The notes: a model not told the origin generated them from the letters alone. A stretch of 31,291 nucleotides of DNA from Bacillota bacterium (GCA_023393115.1 JAEWMS010000035.1:1-31291), one strand, 5' to 3'. Positions 6,174 to 13,483 are shown, numbered from the stretch's first letter. Made by a program: numbers and translations.

Positions 6174-7936
6174 TATTTAATAGTTTAACTATAACAAATT
6201 TAAATACTAAAAAAGTATATAATTACTATAAGTTTAATACAGAGGGTTTGAACTTAATTTTAGGACAAAAAAGTTTAGAAAATGATGAAACAAATGGTGT
6301 TGGAAAAACAGCTTTAGTTGAATGTATAAGATATTGTTTAGGATCTTCTTTGCCATTATGTTTTAAAAACAAATCGGCTTTATTTCAAAATGCTATTTTT
6401 GTAATTTTGGAACTAAAATGTAAAGATAAAGTATTAAAAATTGGACGATATTTATATGATGATAGTTTTGCATATATTTCTGATAGTCAGGAAATTAATT
6501 ATTCACTTAGTTTTTGGGAGCCATATACTAAAGATAATTTCAAAACATATATTCAAAGTACAATGTATGATAATATGGCAATTGATAGTATTACCACTCC
6601 TCCAAGCTTTCCATCAGTTCAAGAATACTTGATGAGGGATGAAAAGATAGGCTTTCATGGGGTTGGACATGGAAATCGATCGGCTACTAGCGTTAATCAA
6701 ATAATCTCATTTTTATCCCTTATTCCATCCTATTTTGAGAGTAATCTTAATTCTCAGAAGAAAATAATAAAAGATTTACAGAATGAATTAAGTATAATTA
6801 AAGAAATTGGCAAAGAAATTAAGCAAATACGGGACTTGCATATACAAACTATTGACGAAATTAATGATTTGAAGAAAATGTTAGATAATGCAGATGTTAG
6901 TACAAAAATAACATATGACGAGAAAAAGTACTATGAGTTAAAAGAAAATATAAGTATGACCCAGCAAAAAATTCATCAATTAGAATTTGCAAAAAGTCAG
7001 CATGAAAAAAATATTAGAGGTCTAGAGGAAAATCTTAAGAAAGCAAAAGATTTGATTAATCTCAAAGACTTTTATGATAACACATTAAAATATTTTCCGG
7101 AAAATATCATGAAGGATTATATTCAGATTGAGAAATTTTATAACTTCATGGTCGAGAATAGAGGGGCATATTTTAGAAAGCAAATAGAAACTATCAAAGA
7201 GTCTTTACAACCACTATATTCTAAATATCAAGAATATCTAAAGGAACTTTCAAAATGTACAGAGTTTGTAAAAAATTCTAATTTAGTTATTGATTTAAGA
7301 GAAATAAGCAATCAAATTACTATAAAATATAAAAAAATTGCTGAGTATGAATATAAGATTGAAAAATATAAATTAAAGAAATCAATTGAAGATAAAATTA
7401 AAAAGCAGAAGAGTATTTTGGAAGAAATGGCGGAAAAGTATGAAAAAAGGTTTAACGATTTTAATTCAAATATAAGCAATATTATTGAGCATTTTTATAA
7501 GCTAAACGAAGTTGCATACGGGGAACGTGGTGAGCTAATATATAGCTTTGAAAAAAATACTCAGACCCGTGCTAATACAGGTAGAGTTAAAATAGCCTGT
7601 AGTATTCCGGATGAAGGAGCGCATGGAAGATTTCTGATGAAAATAAATATGTTTGATATTGCTTTGCTGCTAAACAGGGTTGACCGAAATAGTGGATTAC
7701 TTTTTCTATGTCATGATGGCTCATATAGTAAGCCTACACCATCAATAAAGGGAAGCATGCTTTTATATATAGATGACTATCTAAAAAATTCAAAAAAAGG
7801 CCAATATTTTATGACTATTAATACGGAAGAATTGACGGAAAAAGACTTGGCTTTTTTAAGGAGTAAGGGTTCAATTATTGCTGAGCTTGAACGGACTGAC
7901 GATAACCGAAAACGTTCAATAGGTATTAAATATTAA
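6170..7936 (+). CDS. ABC-3C ABC ATPase, DUF2326 type, 588 aa
   Basis: This is an SMC/RecN-like ABC ATPase without membrane segments. Walker A reads TNGVGKTAL at residues 41-49, preceded by LNLILGQKS. Residues ~190-440 are a long charged coiled coil. The C-terminal ~140 residues carry the DUF2326-like signature: FDIALLLNRVDR, then FLCHDGSYSKPTP and YFMTINTEEL, which replaces the usual signature/Walker B half. Start ATG overlaps the stop of the middle component. In ABC-3C systems this ATPase is taken to sense a nucleoprotein or phage-derived cue and license the effector. Operon position and domain order are seen; sensing and activation are inferred from the family. Confidence 0.85.
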   Translation: MIFNSLTITNLNTKKVYNYYKFNTEGLNLILGQKSLENDETNGVGKTALVECIRYCLGSSLPLCFKNKSALFQNAIFVILELKCKDKVLKIGRYLYDDSFAYISDSQEINYSLSFWEPYTKDNFKTYIQSTMYDNMAIDSITTPPSFPSVQEYLMRDEKIGFHGVGHGNRSATSVNQIISFLSLIPSYFESNLNSQKKIIKDLQNELSIIKEIGKEIKQIRDLHIQTIDEINDLKKMLDNADVSTKITYDEKKYYELKENISMTQQKIHQLEFAKSQHEKNIRGLEENLKKAKDLINLKDFYDNTLKYFPENIMKDYIQIEKFYNFMVENRGAYFRKQIETIKESLQPLYSKYQEYLKELSKCTEFVKNSNLVIDLREISNQITIKYKKIAEYEYKIEKYKLKKSIEDKIKKQKSILEEMAEKYEKRFNDFNSNISNIIEHFYKLNEVAYGERGELIYSFEKNTQTRANTGRVKIACSIPDEGAHGRFLMKINMFDIALLLNRVDRNSGLLFLCHDGSYSKPTPSIKGSMLLYIDDYLKNSKKGQYFMTINTEELTEKDLAFLRSKGSIIAELERTDDNRKRSIGIKY

Positions 7937-8544
7937 TTTTATAAGCTTAAAAAATTTATTCCTAGGGTAAATGACTATGCAAAGATTTAGTCCTGACTCC
8001 AATTCTTGATCTGAACTGTTCAGGTACTTCGTAAAGTTGTCAAGTATAAAGCTAATATGCTAAAGTATAATCCTGTGGAGTGGTTACCTTTATGACGTAA
8101 CAAATAAAGTTGTAAAAATCCGTATATATCATATATGCTCAAAATTTTGGGCATATTGGAGAATGTTTTCGAAATTTCCGAAATTTCCGGAATGATTGAA
8201 GTCTATATTTAGGGGACACAGATATTATGGTATTTTTCCACAATATAATTATTTGTGTATGATTGATTCTTAAGGAATCCAATAACAGATGTTGTCAAAA
8301 TTTTTGGCAAGTATACCTGTAGGCACTGCACCAATTTTTACCCACCGATACATTCCTTCATTAATACAGCCAGATATTCAAAACTTCAGAGCTCACAAAT
8401 TTTCCTGATTTCCTTTTCATAATGCTATCTATTGAAATGAAATAACCAGTCCAATTTTGACTTGGTTGATTTTCTCCGATATCTTCAATACTTACCAGTC
8501 CCTGGGTTGGCCACTTGACTACTGCTGAATATTTCGATGTGCCG
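7937..8544. other. Gene-free AT-rich region with palindromes
   Basis: No frame here has a start, ribosome binding site and reasonable length. No clear terminator follows the operon; the only dyad close to the stop is TTTTATAAGCTTAAAAAA near 7937. From 8133 short palindromes begin (see the palindrome entry). The stretch 8161-8310 recurs in diverged form at 9073-9235. Between 8311 and 8520 I see nothing further. Confidence 0.5.
8161..8310. repeat. Diverged direct repeat, copy A
   Basis: This segment matches 9073-9235 in the order of its blocks: a CGAAATTTC-type palindrome followed by GGAATGA, ATTATGG with CC(A)ATAATAT-like pairing sequence, a (T)GATTGATTC-like block, and CAATAAC.GA.GTTGTCAAAATT at the end. 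Many substitutions and small gaps separate the copies. Confidence 0.5.
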
Positions 8545-8889
8545 GAGCCACCGTTTCAATCTGTATTGCGCCACTGCTATAATAATATTGAGCCAGGGTT
8601 ATGCTAAGAGAGCCATCCAAACATATTATCCTGTATAGTCAGCGCTTATGCCGCGAAAGCCTCTTGATAATGAGACTATGGCATGTTAGGGTAAATCCTA
8701 AGGTATCAGCCATTCTCCAGAGGCTTTCTTCCTTGTTCACAATGGTTGGTGCCAACGGATTCCTTCAAACATACCATAAGAGGCTCATTGTCAAGAGAAA
8801 CGTGGAATTAATGCGTTAATGGCTCTCCTATTAACATTGTGGCTCATTTAGACTGTAAGGGTGGCTCTCACAAATCGGAACGGTGGCTC
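8545..8889. mobile_element. Relic or miniature element with IS21-like iterated inverted ends
   Basis: The left end carries GAGCCA or a close variant starting at 8545, 8568, 8590 and 8610 (steps 23, 22, 20 bp). The right end carries the reverse complement TGGCTC, its GAGCCA strand starting at 8889, 8867, 8845 and 8825 (steps 22, 22, 20 bp). The ~72-bp ends align as imperfect inverted repeats and both finish inward with GAGAGCCAT. Iterated transposase-binding sites at about two helical turns are typical of IS21-family ends. The 200-bp interior (8620-8818) has no transposase and contains a smaller inverted repeat (CTCTTGATAATGAG near 8661; its partner near 8780-8797). I read it as a deleted IS or a MITE; exact ends and target duplication are not resolved. 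Confidence 0.6.
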
Positions 8890-9834
8890 AATTTGGATTA
8901 ACATATTCATACTGCCAATAAGGAATATGACTGCGTGATAGTTCCCTGTCGTAAAACAATTGCCAATCTGACTGTTGGACAGAACGGATATGTTGTCCGA
9001 AATTCGGACAACATGAATCGAGTCTTCTCATCATATGATCCGGAAAGAGCTTTTATGATATTTGATATATAGGTATGTTGCCGAAAATTTCGGAATGAGA
9101 TAATGTGTATGCTTGAGGATATTCTCCAAATCTGTAACGCCTGTATTATGGAAAATTTCCATAATATAAGTAATTGTATGTAGTTGATTCTCCATCAAGA
9201 AATACAATAACGGACGTTGTCAAAATTATTACAACCTGATACGATTACTACCCTTTACCAAATGCATTTGGCAAACCGATTAATATATTAGTTTTATGGA
9301 ACAGTTTTTTTAGCTATTGGATCTGCTCACTATAATTTCGGAAAAATTTTCCGAACTATAAATTTGTTTTCGCAATTGCGAAAGCTAAAAGGAGTTGCCG
9401 AAATTTTCGGCAACATTACCTGATCAACTCAATACTCTTTTTCGACGTTTGGAAAACATCATTCCAAAATTTTCGGAAACATAGAATTCTGACTGATAAT
9501 CTTATATATAGCAGAACGGTTCGGTGATATCCAAAACTCATAAGTATTTATTTTTGCAAAATTTGCAAAACTGCCATATTACGATATAGTACAAATATGT
9601 AAAGCAAATTGATAGATGTATTGGCCTTATTGTAGAAAAACTGAAAGACTCACAATTAACTAAAGATGAAAAGGAGGAGTTACGGGAAAAGCCAGAATTA
9701 TGTTGTACTTTCTTAAGTGTAATGAAGAGCCAGAGATAAAAGCATTATCAAAATATCATCAGGCCCCGATAAATTTCTCCTTGAGGGCCATTTTAGTTAT
9801 GTATTTTTAGCAACTGTGGATTTCACTCTATTTT
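8890..9834. other. Gene-free region, palindromes and one gene fragment
   Basis: It contains most of the palindrome cluster and repeat copy B (9073-9235). Near 9590-9800 a short plus-strand fragment encodes a helical charged peptide (VEKLKDSQLTKDEKEELREK) that stops. The neighbouring frame continues with NEEPEIKALSKYHQAP, so it looks like the frameshifted tail of a lost gene. GGCCC (9762-9766) and GGGCC (9785-9789) could pair. I see no other feature. Confidence 0.45.
9073..9235. repeat. Diverged direct repeat, copy B
   Basis: Partner of 8161-8310. Its palindromes at 9081-9093 and 9144-9166 are perfect, whereas the matching sites in copy A are imperfect or looped (for example 8223-8245). Palindromes at equivalent positions have therefore changed since duplication while pairing was kept or restored. 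Confidence 0.5.
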
Positions 9835-10440
9835 TTATTTAATTTGTAGCAACAGAGGTAAAAAAGCGATTCCAACATCAACACCTTTATCAGCTATCCA
9901 TTTAATTATTTCTTTTGCGTTTTCCCATTTCTTAGATCTACGGTCTGATGATTTTACTATTTGTTCTAACTCAGAAAGCTTATGCAAAGCTCCCTCGATT
10001 TCAATTTCTGGCAATGAAGTCATATTTTCAAGCTGCTCACGAACTTGACTAAAACTTATGTGGTTGAAATTCGAATTGCTGTTATTATTTGTATTTTGGT
10101 TTGAATAATTAGCATTTAGAACAATACTATTATTTGATAAATTTCTAACTGGAATTAAGGATGGGTAACCGGTAGCCTTAAAAGCAATAAGTTTATTCAA
10201 AACTTGATTGAGATTATTATAGAGTGATTCTCCTTTAACATCATCATAAAAACCATCATAGTAATTGTATAAGCCATCACCGAGCTTAGGAATATAGGGG
10301 TGGTATTTAGCAGTAATTTCTTTATATAAATCCTGTTTTGCAAATTCAGGTGTTCTTGAATTACTTACATCTGATAGAGCATCTCTTAAATCTATTATAT
10401 CCTGATCAATAAGCTGTTTGAATTCAATGGCTATTTCCAT
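9835..10440 (-). CDS. Hypothetical two-part protein with Asn-rich linker, 201 aa
   Basis: On the minus strand, GGAGGT precedes GTG-ATG; I chose ATG at 10440. Residues 1-100 form a helical/mixed domain (MEIAIEFKQLIDQDIIDLRD; YHPYIPKLGDGLYNYYDGFY). An Asn/Ser-rich linker follows near 105-125. The C-terminal ~70 residues are a helical block that ends in a hydrophobic stretch: LHKLSELEQIVKSSDRRSKKW, then KWIADKGVDVGIAFLPLLLQ. I believe a similar tail ends several bacterial stress or defence proteins, but I cannot name the family. It is isolated, with palindrome-rich non-coding DNA on both sides. Function unknown. Confidence 0.65.
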   Translation of the reverse strand: MEIAIEFKQLIDQDIIDLRDALSDVSNSRTPEFAKQDLYKEITAKYHPYIPKLGDGLYNYYDGFYDDVKGESLYNNLNQVLNKLIAFKATGYPSLIPVRNLSNNSIVLNANYSNQNTNNNSNSNFNHISFSQVREQLENMTSLPEIEIEGALHKLSELEQIVKSSDRRSKKWENAKEIIKWIADKGVDVGIAFLPLLLQIK

Positions 10441-10900
10441 CACTAGCTACCTCCGTCACAATTGTAATAAAATGTTTTTATCCCATAATTCTCTATAAAA
10501 TGATAACACAGTAACTGTGGCAAGAAAATATTTTTACCAGATTTGTAATAATTCTTTCAATTTATCATGCAAATAAATGAAGATAGTTTGATTTTTCTGC
10601 GTCAATTATATTGTCAAAATTTTTGACAATATAATCATATGCTTTAATATATTTATAAGTTCCTATATACATCGGCCACTATCTAATCCACAATCCACAG
10701 ATAATCTGTGAATTACTGCATGCTTATAAAACGTGTGTTCTCATATTGACAGTGTAATTGTCATTTAAAGCAAGAAAGCAAGAAAACTGTTTAAAGCGAT
10801 TTTGAAGCTTTAGGAAGGTATTCTCTGATTATTATTGAATAGATTGCAGGAATTTCCCTATTTATGTAGAAATTATGTAGAAATATGGAAGGGGAAGGGG
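10441..10900. other. Intergenic region with further palindromes
   Basis: No gene seen. It includes the palindromes listed at 10507-10710. TTGACA at 10756 lies upstream of the membrane-protein gene but I see no good -10 box at standard spacing. It must hold divergent promoters for the genes on both sides. Confidence 0.4.
10507..10710. repeat. Further palindromes, incl. a perfect 31-nt one
   Basis: CACAGTAACTGTG lies at 10507-10519 and CACAGATAATCTGTG at 10696-10710. At 10605-10635 the arms ATTATATTGTCAAAA and TTTTGACAATATAAT are perfect 15-mers around one central T. The inner TTGTCAAAATTTTT core repeats that of the palindrome at 8292-8310, tying this side of the 9835 gene to the other cluster. 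Confidence 0.8.
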
Positions 10901-11554
10901 ATGATAAGTGTGAATATAATAGGTGTTAGCAAATGCCATAGAAAGAAAAGGTTAATTTATACCAGAAAAAGTCTAAACAGGCAAAGTACCAAGCTTAAAG
11001 TAAATAGTCATAATATCACTGGCAGTTCTTTAGAAGAAAAACTTGACACTGAGACAGCTAAAGCAGCCTTTGAAGCTGCAAAGATGACATATCAAAATGA
11101 ATACAATAGATTTGATGCCATTGATATGAAGTTTAATTATTTAATTGTGATCGCTGGTGGCCTGATGGCTTCTTTAGGTTTTATATTTGGAAAAGACGAA
11201 AGCTCTCATCCGGTATACTTGGTAATAATGTTTCTGCTAAAATTTGCGATTATTAGTGGGCTCGGAACTACATTGATTATAACCATGAAGGGTTTAATAA
11301 CCATTAGTGAAATAAAAACACCAAAATGTTCTGATCTTATTGATGATAAGTTCATATATAAAGAAAGTGCAAAGGCTCTATATACTTTAGTTAACTCATT
11401 TGGTGATTATATTGATAAAAATCAAACAAAAGCAAATGAGAAGTGCAACAAATTTGATTTGGCATGTAAAATATTAATTTGGGCATTTCTTTCTATTGGG
11501 ATTAAATTATTGATTGATATGGTTGTTTCCTTGGCTTCACATATAGTTAATTGA
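10901..11554 (+). CDS. Small membrane protein with three predicted spans, 217 aa
   Basis: I chose ATG at 10901 (GGAAGGGG at 10887-10894). GTG at 10910 is an alternative served by a second AAGGGG, and the frame stays open upstream to 10835 without a site. The first ~45 residues are basic. A helix follows (TAKAAFEAAKMTYQNEYNRF), then hydrophobic segments YLIVIAGGLMASLGFIFG, YLVIMFLLKFAIISGLGTTL and, near the end, ILIWAFLSIGIKLLIDMVV. The layout (charged helix, two close spans, soluble stretch, last span) resembles small membrane effectors of conflict systems, but no specific family is recognised. It is 16 bp ahead of the basic protein gene and shares its terminator. Confidence 0.65.
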   Translation: MISVNIIGVSKCHRKKRLIYTRKSLNRQSTKLKVNSHNITGSSLEEKLDTETAKAAFEAAKMTYQNEYNRFDAIDMKFNYLIVIAGGLMASLGFIFGKDESSHPVYLVIMFLLKFAIISGLGTTLIITMKGLITISEIKTPKCSDLIDDKFIYKESAKALYTLVNSFGDYIDKNQTKANEKCNKFDLACKILIWAFLSIGIKLLIDMVVSLASHIVN

Positions 11555-11570
11555 TGAGGGGTAAAGCAAA

Positions 11571-11840
11571 ATGGCACGATTGAAAAGTTATGGTCATAAA
11601 AGAAAAAAAGATAGAGATTGGAGTTCAGGTCGAATTGGTGGTGATAGGGTAGAACGCAAATTCGATTCACTTCCTGGTGGTGACACAAGAAAACATACAG
11701 TCAAAAGTAGTTTTGGTTATGTACGTAAAAAAGCTACAACCACAGGCAGTTTTAGTGGTTCTTTGATTATTCGAGATGCTAATACTGGTAAGATTATTGC
11801 TAGAAAATCAGATAAGCGTAGACAAAAAAGAGGACGTTGA
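11571..11840 (+). CDS. Small very basic protein, 89 aa
   Basis: ATG at 11571 follows GAGGGG with good spacing, 16 bp after the membrane protein gene, so the two form an operon. The product is rich in Lys, Arg and Gly and starts MARLKSYGHKRKKDRDW. It is mostly beta and turn in the middle (GSFSGSLIIRDANTGKIIAR) and ends DKRRQKRGR. Such charge suggests nucleic-acid or ribosome binding, or interaction with the acidic partner; nothing more can be said. No family recognised. Confidence 0.6.
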   Translation: MARLKSYGHKRKKDRDWSSGRIGGDRVERKFDSLPGGDTRKHTVKSSFGYVRKKATTTGSFSGSLIIRDANTGKIIARKSDKRRQKRGR

Positions 11841-11852
11841 TAGTAGAAAACA

Positions 11853-11893
11853 GAAAGCTGTACATCCCTTTAATGTGGGTTGTACAGCTTTTG
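11853..11893 (+). terminator. Strong intrinsic terminator
   Basis: AAAGCTGTACATCCC pairs with GGGTTGTACAGCTTT (one mismatch) and is followed by TTG. It lies just after the basic protein gene and ends the 10901-11840 operon. Confidence 0.8.
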
Positions 11894-12012
11894 CTATTGT
11901 GTAACGATAACCAAACGCTACACGTGTGGTTATGATGTCATAATAACCTTTCTGGAAGTAAAAAGACGACCTTAAGAAACATTAATGGGTAAAATTTTAC
12001 ATAGAATAATCA

Positions 12013-12064
12013 TTGACTTATTGGATATCCAAATATATAATATAATTAATGGATATCCAATAAG
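12013..12064 (+). promoter_or_regulatory. Promoter with two-site operator for the RHH gene
   Basis: TTGACT (12013-12018) and TATAAT (12036-12041) are exactly 17 bp apart. Perfect 14-bp inverted arms CTTATTGGATATCC (12017-12030) and GGATATCCAATAAG (12051-12064) flank the -10 box. Each contains its own palindrome around GGATATCC, centres 28 bp apart. This is a classic layout for autorepression, most simply by the RHH protein encoded next. Confidence 0.75.
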
Positions 12065-12082
12065 TTGTTGGGAGGTGACAAG

Positions 12083-12265
12083 ATGACACCAAGACCGAAA
12101 AGTGAAACACCGAAAAATGAACAATACAGAATTAGAATGACGTCAGAGGATAAAAAAATATTAGAGTACTGTTGTGAAAAAACTGGACTAACGAAAGCTG
12201 AGGTCATAAGGAAAGGAATAAATATAGTTTATTCTGATTTAAAATGCAAAAGTCTTGAAAAATAA
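12083..12265 (+). CDS. Ribbon-helix-helix regulator (CopG/Arc type), 60 aa
   Basis: ATG at 12083 follows GGGAGGTG; the TTG at 12065 lies in the operator and is not the start. The protein has the RHH pattern: a basic lead (MTPRPKSETPKNEQ), a short strand YRIRMT, helix 1 SEDKKILEYCCEKTG and helix 2 TKAEVIRKGINIVYSDL. RHH dimers insert the strand pair into the DNA major groove at short palindromes, and GGATATCC sites sit in its promoter. It probably represses its own operon. No toxin gene follows that I recognise, so an antitoxin role is possible but not shown. Confidence 0.8.
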   Translation: MTPRPKSETPKNEQYRIRMTSEDKKILEYCCEKTGLTKAEVIRKGINIVYSDLKCKSLEK

Positions 12266-12267
12266 TA

Positions 12268-12304
12268 ATAGCCCCTGTGGACTTTGGACGGTTACAGGAG
12301 CTAT
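12268..12304 (+). other. Hairpin after the RHH gene
   Basis: ATAGCCCCTGT (12268-12278) pairs with ACAGGAGCTAT (12294-12304) with one mismatch and a 15-nt loop. No T-tract follows, so it may slow transcription, protect the RNA end, or be a weak terminator before the next gene. Confidence 0.4.
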
Positions 12305-12393
12305 CGCTAAACCCATCCCTTAAGGATAAGCTCACTATCATTATATCACTTCCTGAGCTTCCTTCAAGGGTAAAAAAAGAAGGAGGACTATCT

Positions 12394-12609
12394 ATGTCAA
12401 AATCAATTAACTTTGAAAACATTAAAAAAGAGTATCTGGATGTAAACCATCATCCATTAAGAGATGAAGAATTGCTGCAGCGGTACTCGGGTAAAGACGT
12501 TGTTATTTATGATGAACGCCGGGGGAATGCAATAAGAGTAAGAGCAGTGACGGTTCTGTTCCTGGTGTACTACATGGATGAATACTCAACCATAATAGTT
12601 TTGAATTGA
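12394..12609 (+). CDS. Small hypothetical protein, 71 aa
   Basis: ATG at 12394 follows GAAGGAGG; the longer frame from GTG at 12277 runs through the hairpin and lacks a site. The product starts MSKSINFENIKKEYLDVNHH, has a small alpha/beta look, and ends with a hydrophobic strand (AVTVLFLVYYMDEYSTIIVL). No signal or clear membrane helix. It lies 14 bp before the next gene and is probably co-transcribed with it. No family recognised. Confidence 0.55.
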   Translation: MSKSINFENIKKEYLDVNHHPLRDEELLQRYSGKDVVIYDERRGNAIRVRAVTVLFLVYYMDEYSTIIVLN

Positions 12610-12623
12610 ATGGAGGAAATGAT

Positions 12624-12905
12624 ATGTTAATAAATAAATCAATTATTGAAGCGAGGGCATATGAGGCCATTAATTCAGATATTAATGATAAAAATTATCA
12701 AAAATTACGTAATGATGCCTGTGAAGCGCAAAACAGGATTAAGGAATTAACTCCGGATGATAGGCAAGACCAATTCTTTAAAACATTCATTGATTTTGAA
12801 AATGCAATGATTCAAACCGGCTTTATAGAAAATGAGGAAATGAACAAGCAAGGCTTTAATGATGGTCTTGAAATAGCTGCACGATTATTAAAGATTAACA
12901 TGTAA
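12624..12905 (+). CDS. Small helical hypothetical protein, 93 aa
   Basis: ATG at 12624 follows TGGAGG. The product is all-helical and acidic (IIEARAYEAINSDINDKNYQ; FIDFENAMIQTGFIENEEM; GFNDGLEIAARLLKINM). It reminds me of small helical proteins found beside Cro/CI-type regulators in clostridial mobile elements. It is the third gene of the RHH module. No catalytic or binding motif seen. Confidence 0.55.
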   Translation: MLINKSIIEARAYEAINSDINDKNYQKLRNDACEAQNRIKELTPDDRQDQFFKTFIDFENAMIQTGFIENEEMNKQGFNDGLEIAARLLKINM

Positions 12906-13003
12906 ATTATTAATTACAAATGACGAAAATATTAGCACACAAAAGCATGAGCCAGTTAATACTGGAGACTTAACACATCTAAATTAAATAGGAGGCTTAT
13001 GCC

Positions 13004-13387
13004 ATGAAAGTTAGAATATGTGATACTAAAAGACTTGATTTCTTAGGGGCCCAAGTAAAACTATATATTCCCGTATGTCAAGGCGAAGAGACTGAATTAG
13101 TGCTTACATTAAGCAAAGCTGATGAACTGGGTAAAGACACTATAGCAAAACTTAAAGCCATAAAATGCAAAGGCTATTATATATTAAAGCTTGTACGAAT
13201 AATTAACCGGGTTACTCAATCGGAAATGGCAAGATATCTGTCGATATCATTGAGTACATACAGGCATAAAGAAAATCATAATAAAGGTTCAGATTTTTTT
13301 TTAGATGAGATTGTTGTTATATGTAAAAAGTTTGATATGAGCGCAAGCTTGTTATTTTATAAGAATGAAATTATACGAATAGCATAA
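13004..13387 (+). CDS. HTH (XRE-like) DNA-binding protein, 127 aa
   Basis: ATG at 13004 follows TAGGAGG. Residues 1-55 form an N-terminal beta-rich part. Residues ~60-122 are a helix-turn-helix domain of the Xre/Cro type: ILKLVRIINRVTQSEMARYL (helices 1-2), then SLSTYRHKENHNKG (recognition helix region) and DEIVVICKKFDMSASLLFY. The placement of HTH at the C-terminus is less usual. It closes the regulatory module begun by the RHH gene and has its own terminator. Target unknown; it may regulate the element. Confidence 0.7.
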   Translation: MKVRICDTKRLDFLGAQVKLYIPVCQGEETELVLTLSKADELGKDTIAKLKAIKCKGYYILKLVRIINRVTQSEMARYLSISLSTYRHKENHNKGSDFFLDEIVVICKKFDMSASLLFYKNEIIRIA

Positions 13388-13397
13388 AAACAATTTT

Positions 13398-13428
13398 GGA
13401 AGCAGATCAAACCTGCTTCCTTATTTTT
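13398..13428 (+). terminator. Intrinsic terminator after the HTH gene
   Basis: GGAAGCAG (13398-13405), a 7-nt loop, CTGCTTCC (13413-13420), then TTATTTTT. Confidence 0.85.
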
Positions 13429-13483
13429 AACAGTGTAGTGATAATCCGAAGCTTGCGATACTCGCTACAGAATAGGAGTTTAA

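Larger units (their letters stand above)
8133..9570. repeat. Cluster of short palindromes with A/T cores
   Basis: Perfect or nearly perfect palindromes lie at 8133-8156, 8292-8310, 8990-9014 (12-bp arms ATGTTGTCCGAA), 9081-9093, 9144-9166 (11-bp arms TATTATGGAAA), 9258-9271 (CCAAATGCATTTGG), 9337-9355, 9368-9383 (TTTCGCAATTGCGAAA), 9394-9414 (10-bp arms GTTGCCGAAA), 9462-9478 and 9552-9570. Most have an AAATTT-like centre and a spacer of 0 or 1 nt, while their outer arms differ from site to site. None is followed by a convincing T-tract. Seen directly; function unknown. Confidence 0.8.

Noticed and set aside
8601..8819. Open frame of 72 codons inside the IS21-like relic
   Set aside because: It starts inside one inverted end and stops in the other, has no ribosome binding site and crosses the inner inverted repeat. 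Probably open by chance.
8133..9570. CRISPR array
   Set aside because: The palindromic units have different arms and irregular spacing; there is no constant repeat, no constant spacer length and no cas gene.
8100..9800. Large structured RNA of a known class (OLE, GOLLD, ROOL)
   Set aside because: I could not recognise any class-specific element; palindromes alone do not support the call. Left as an option under the palindrome finding.
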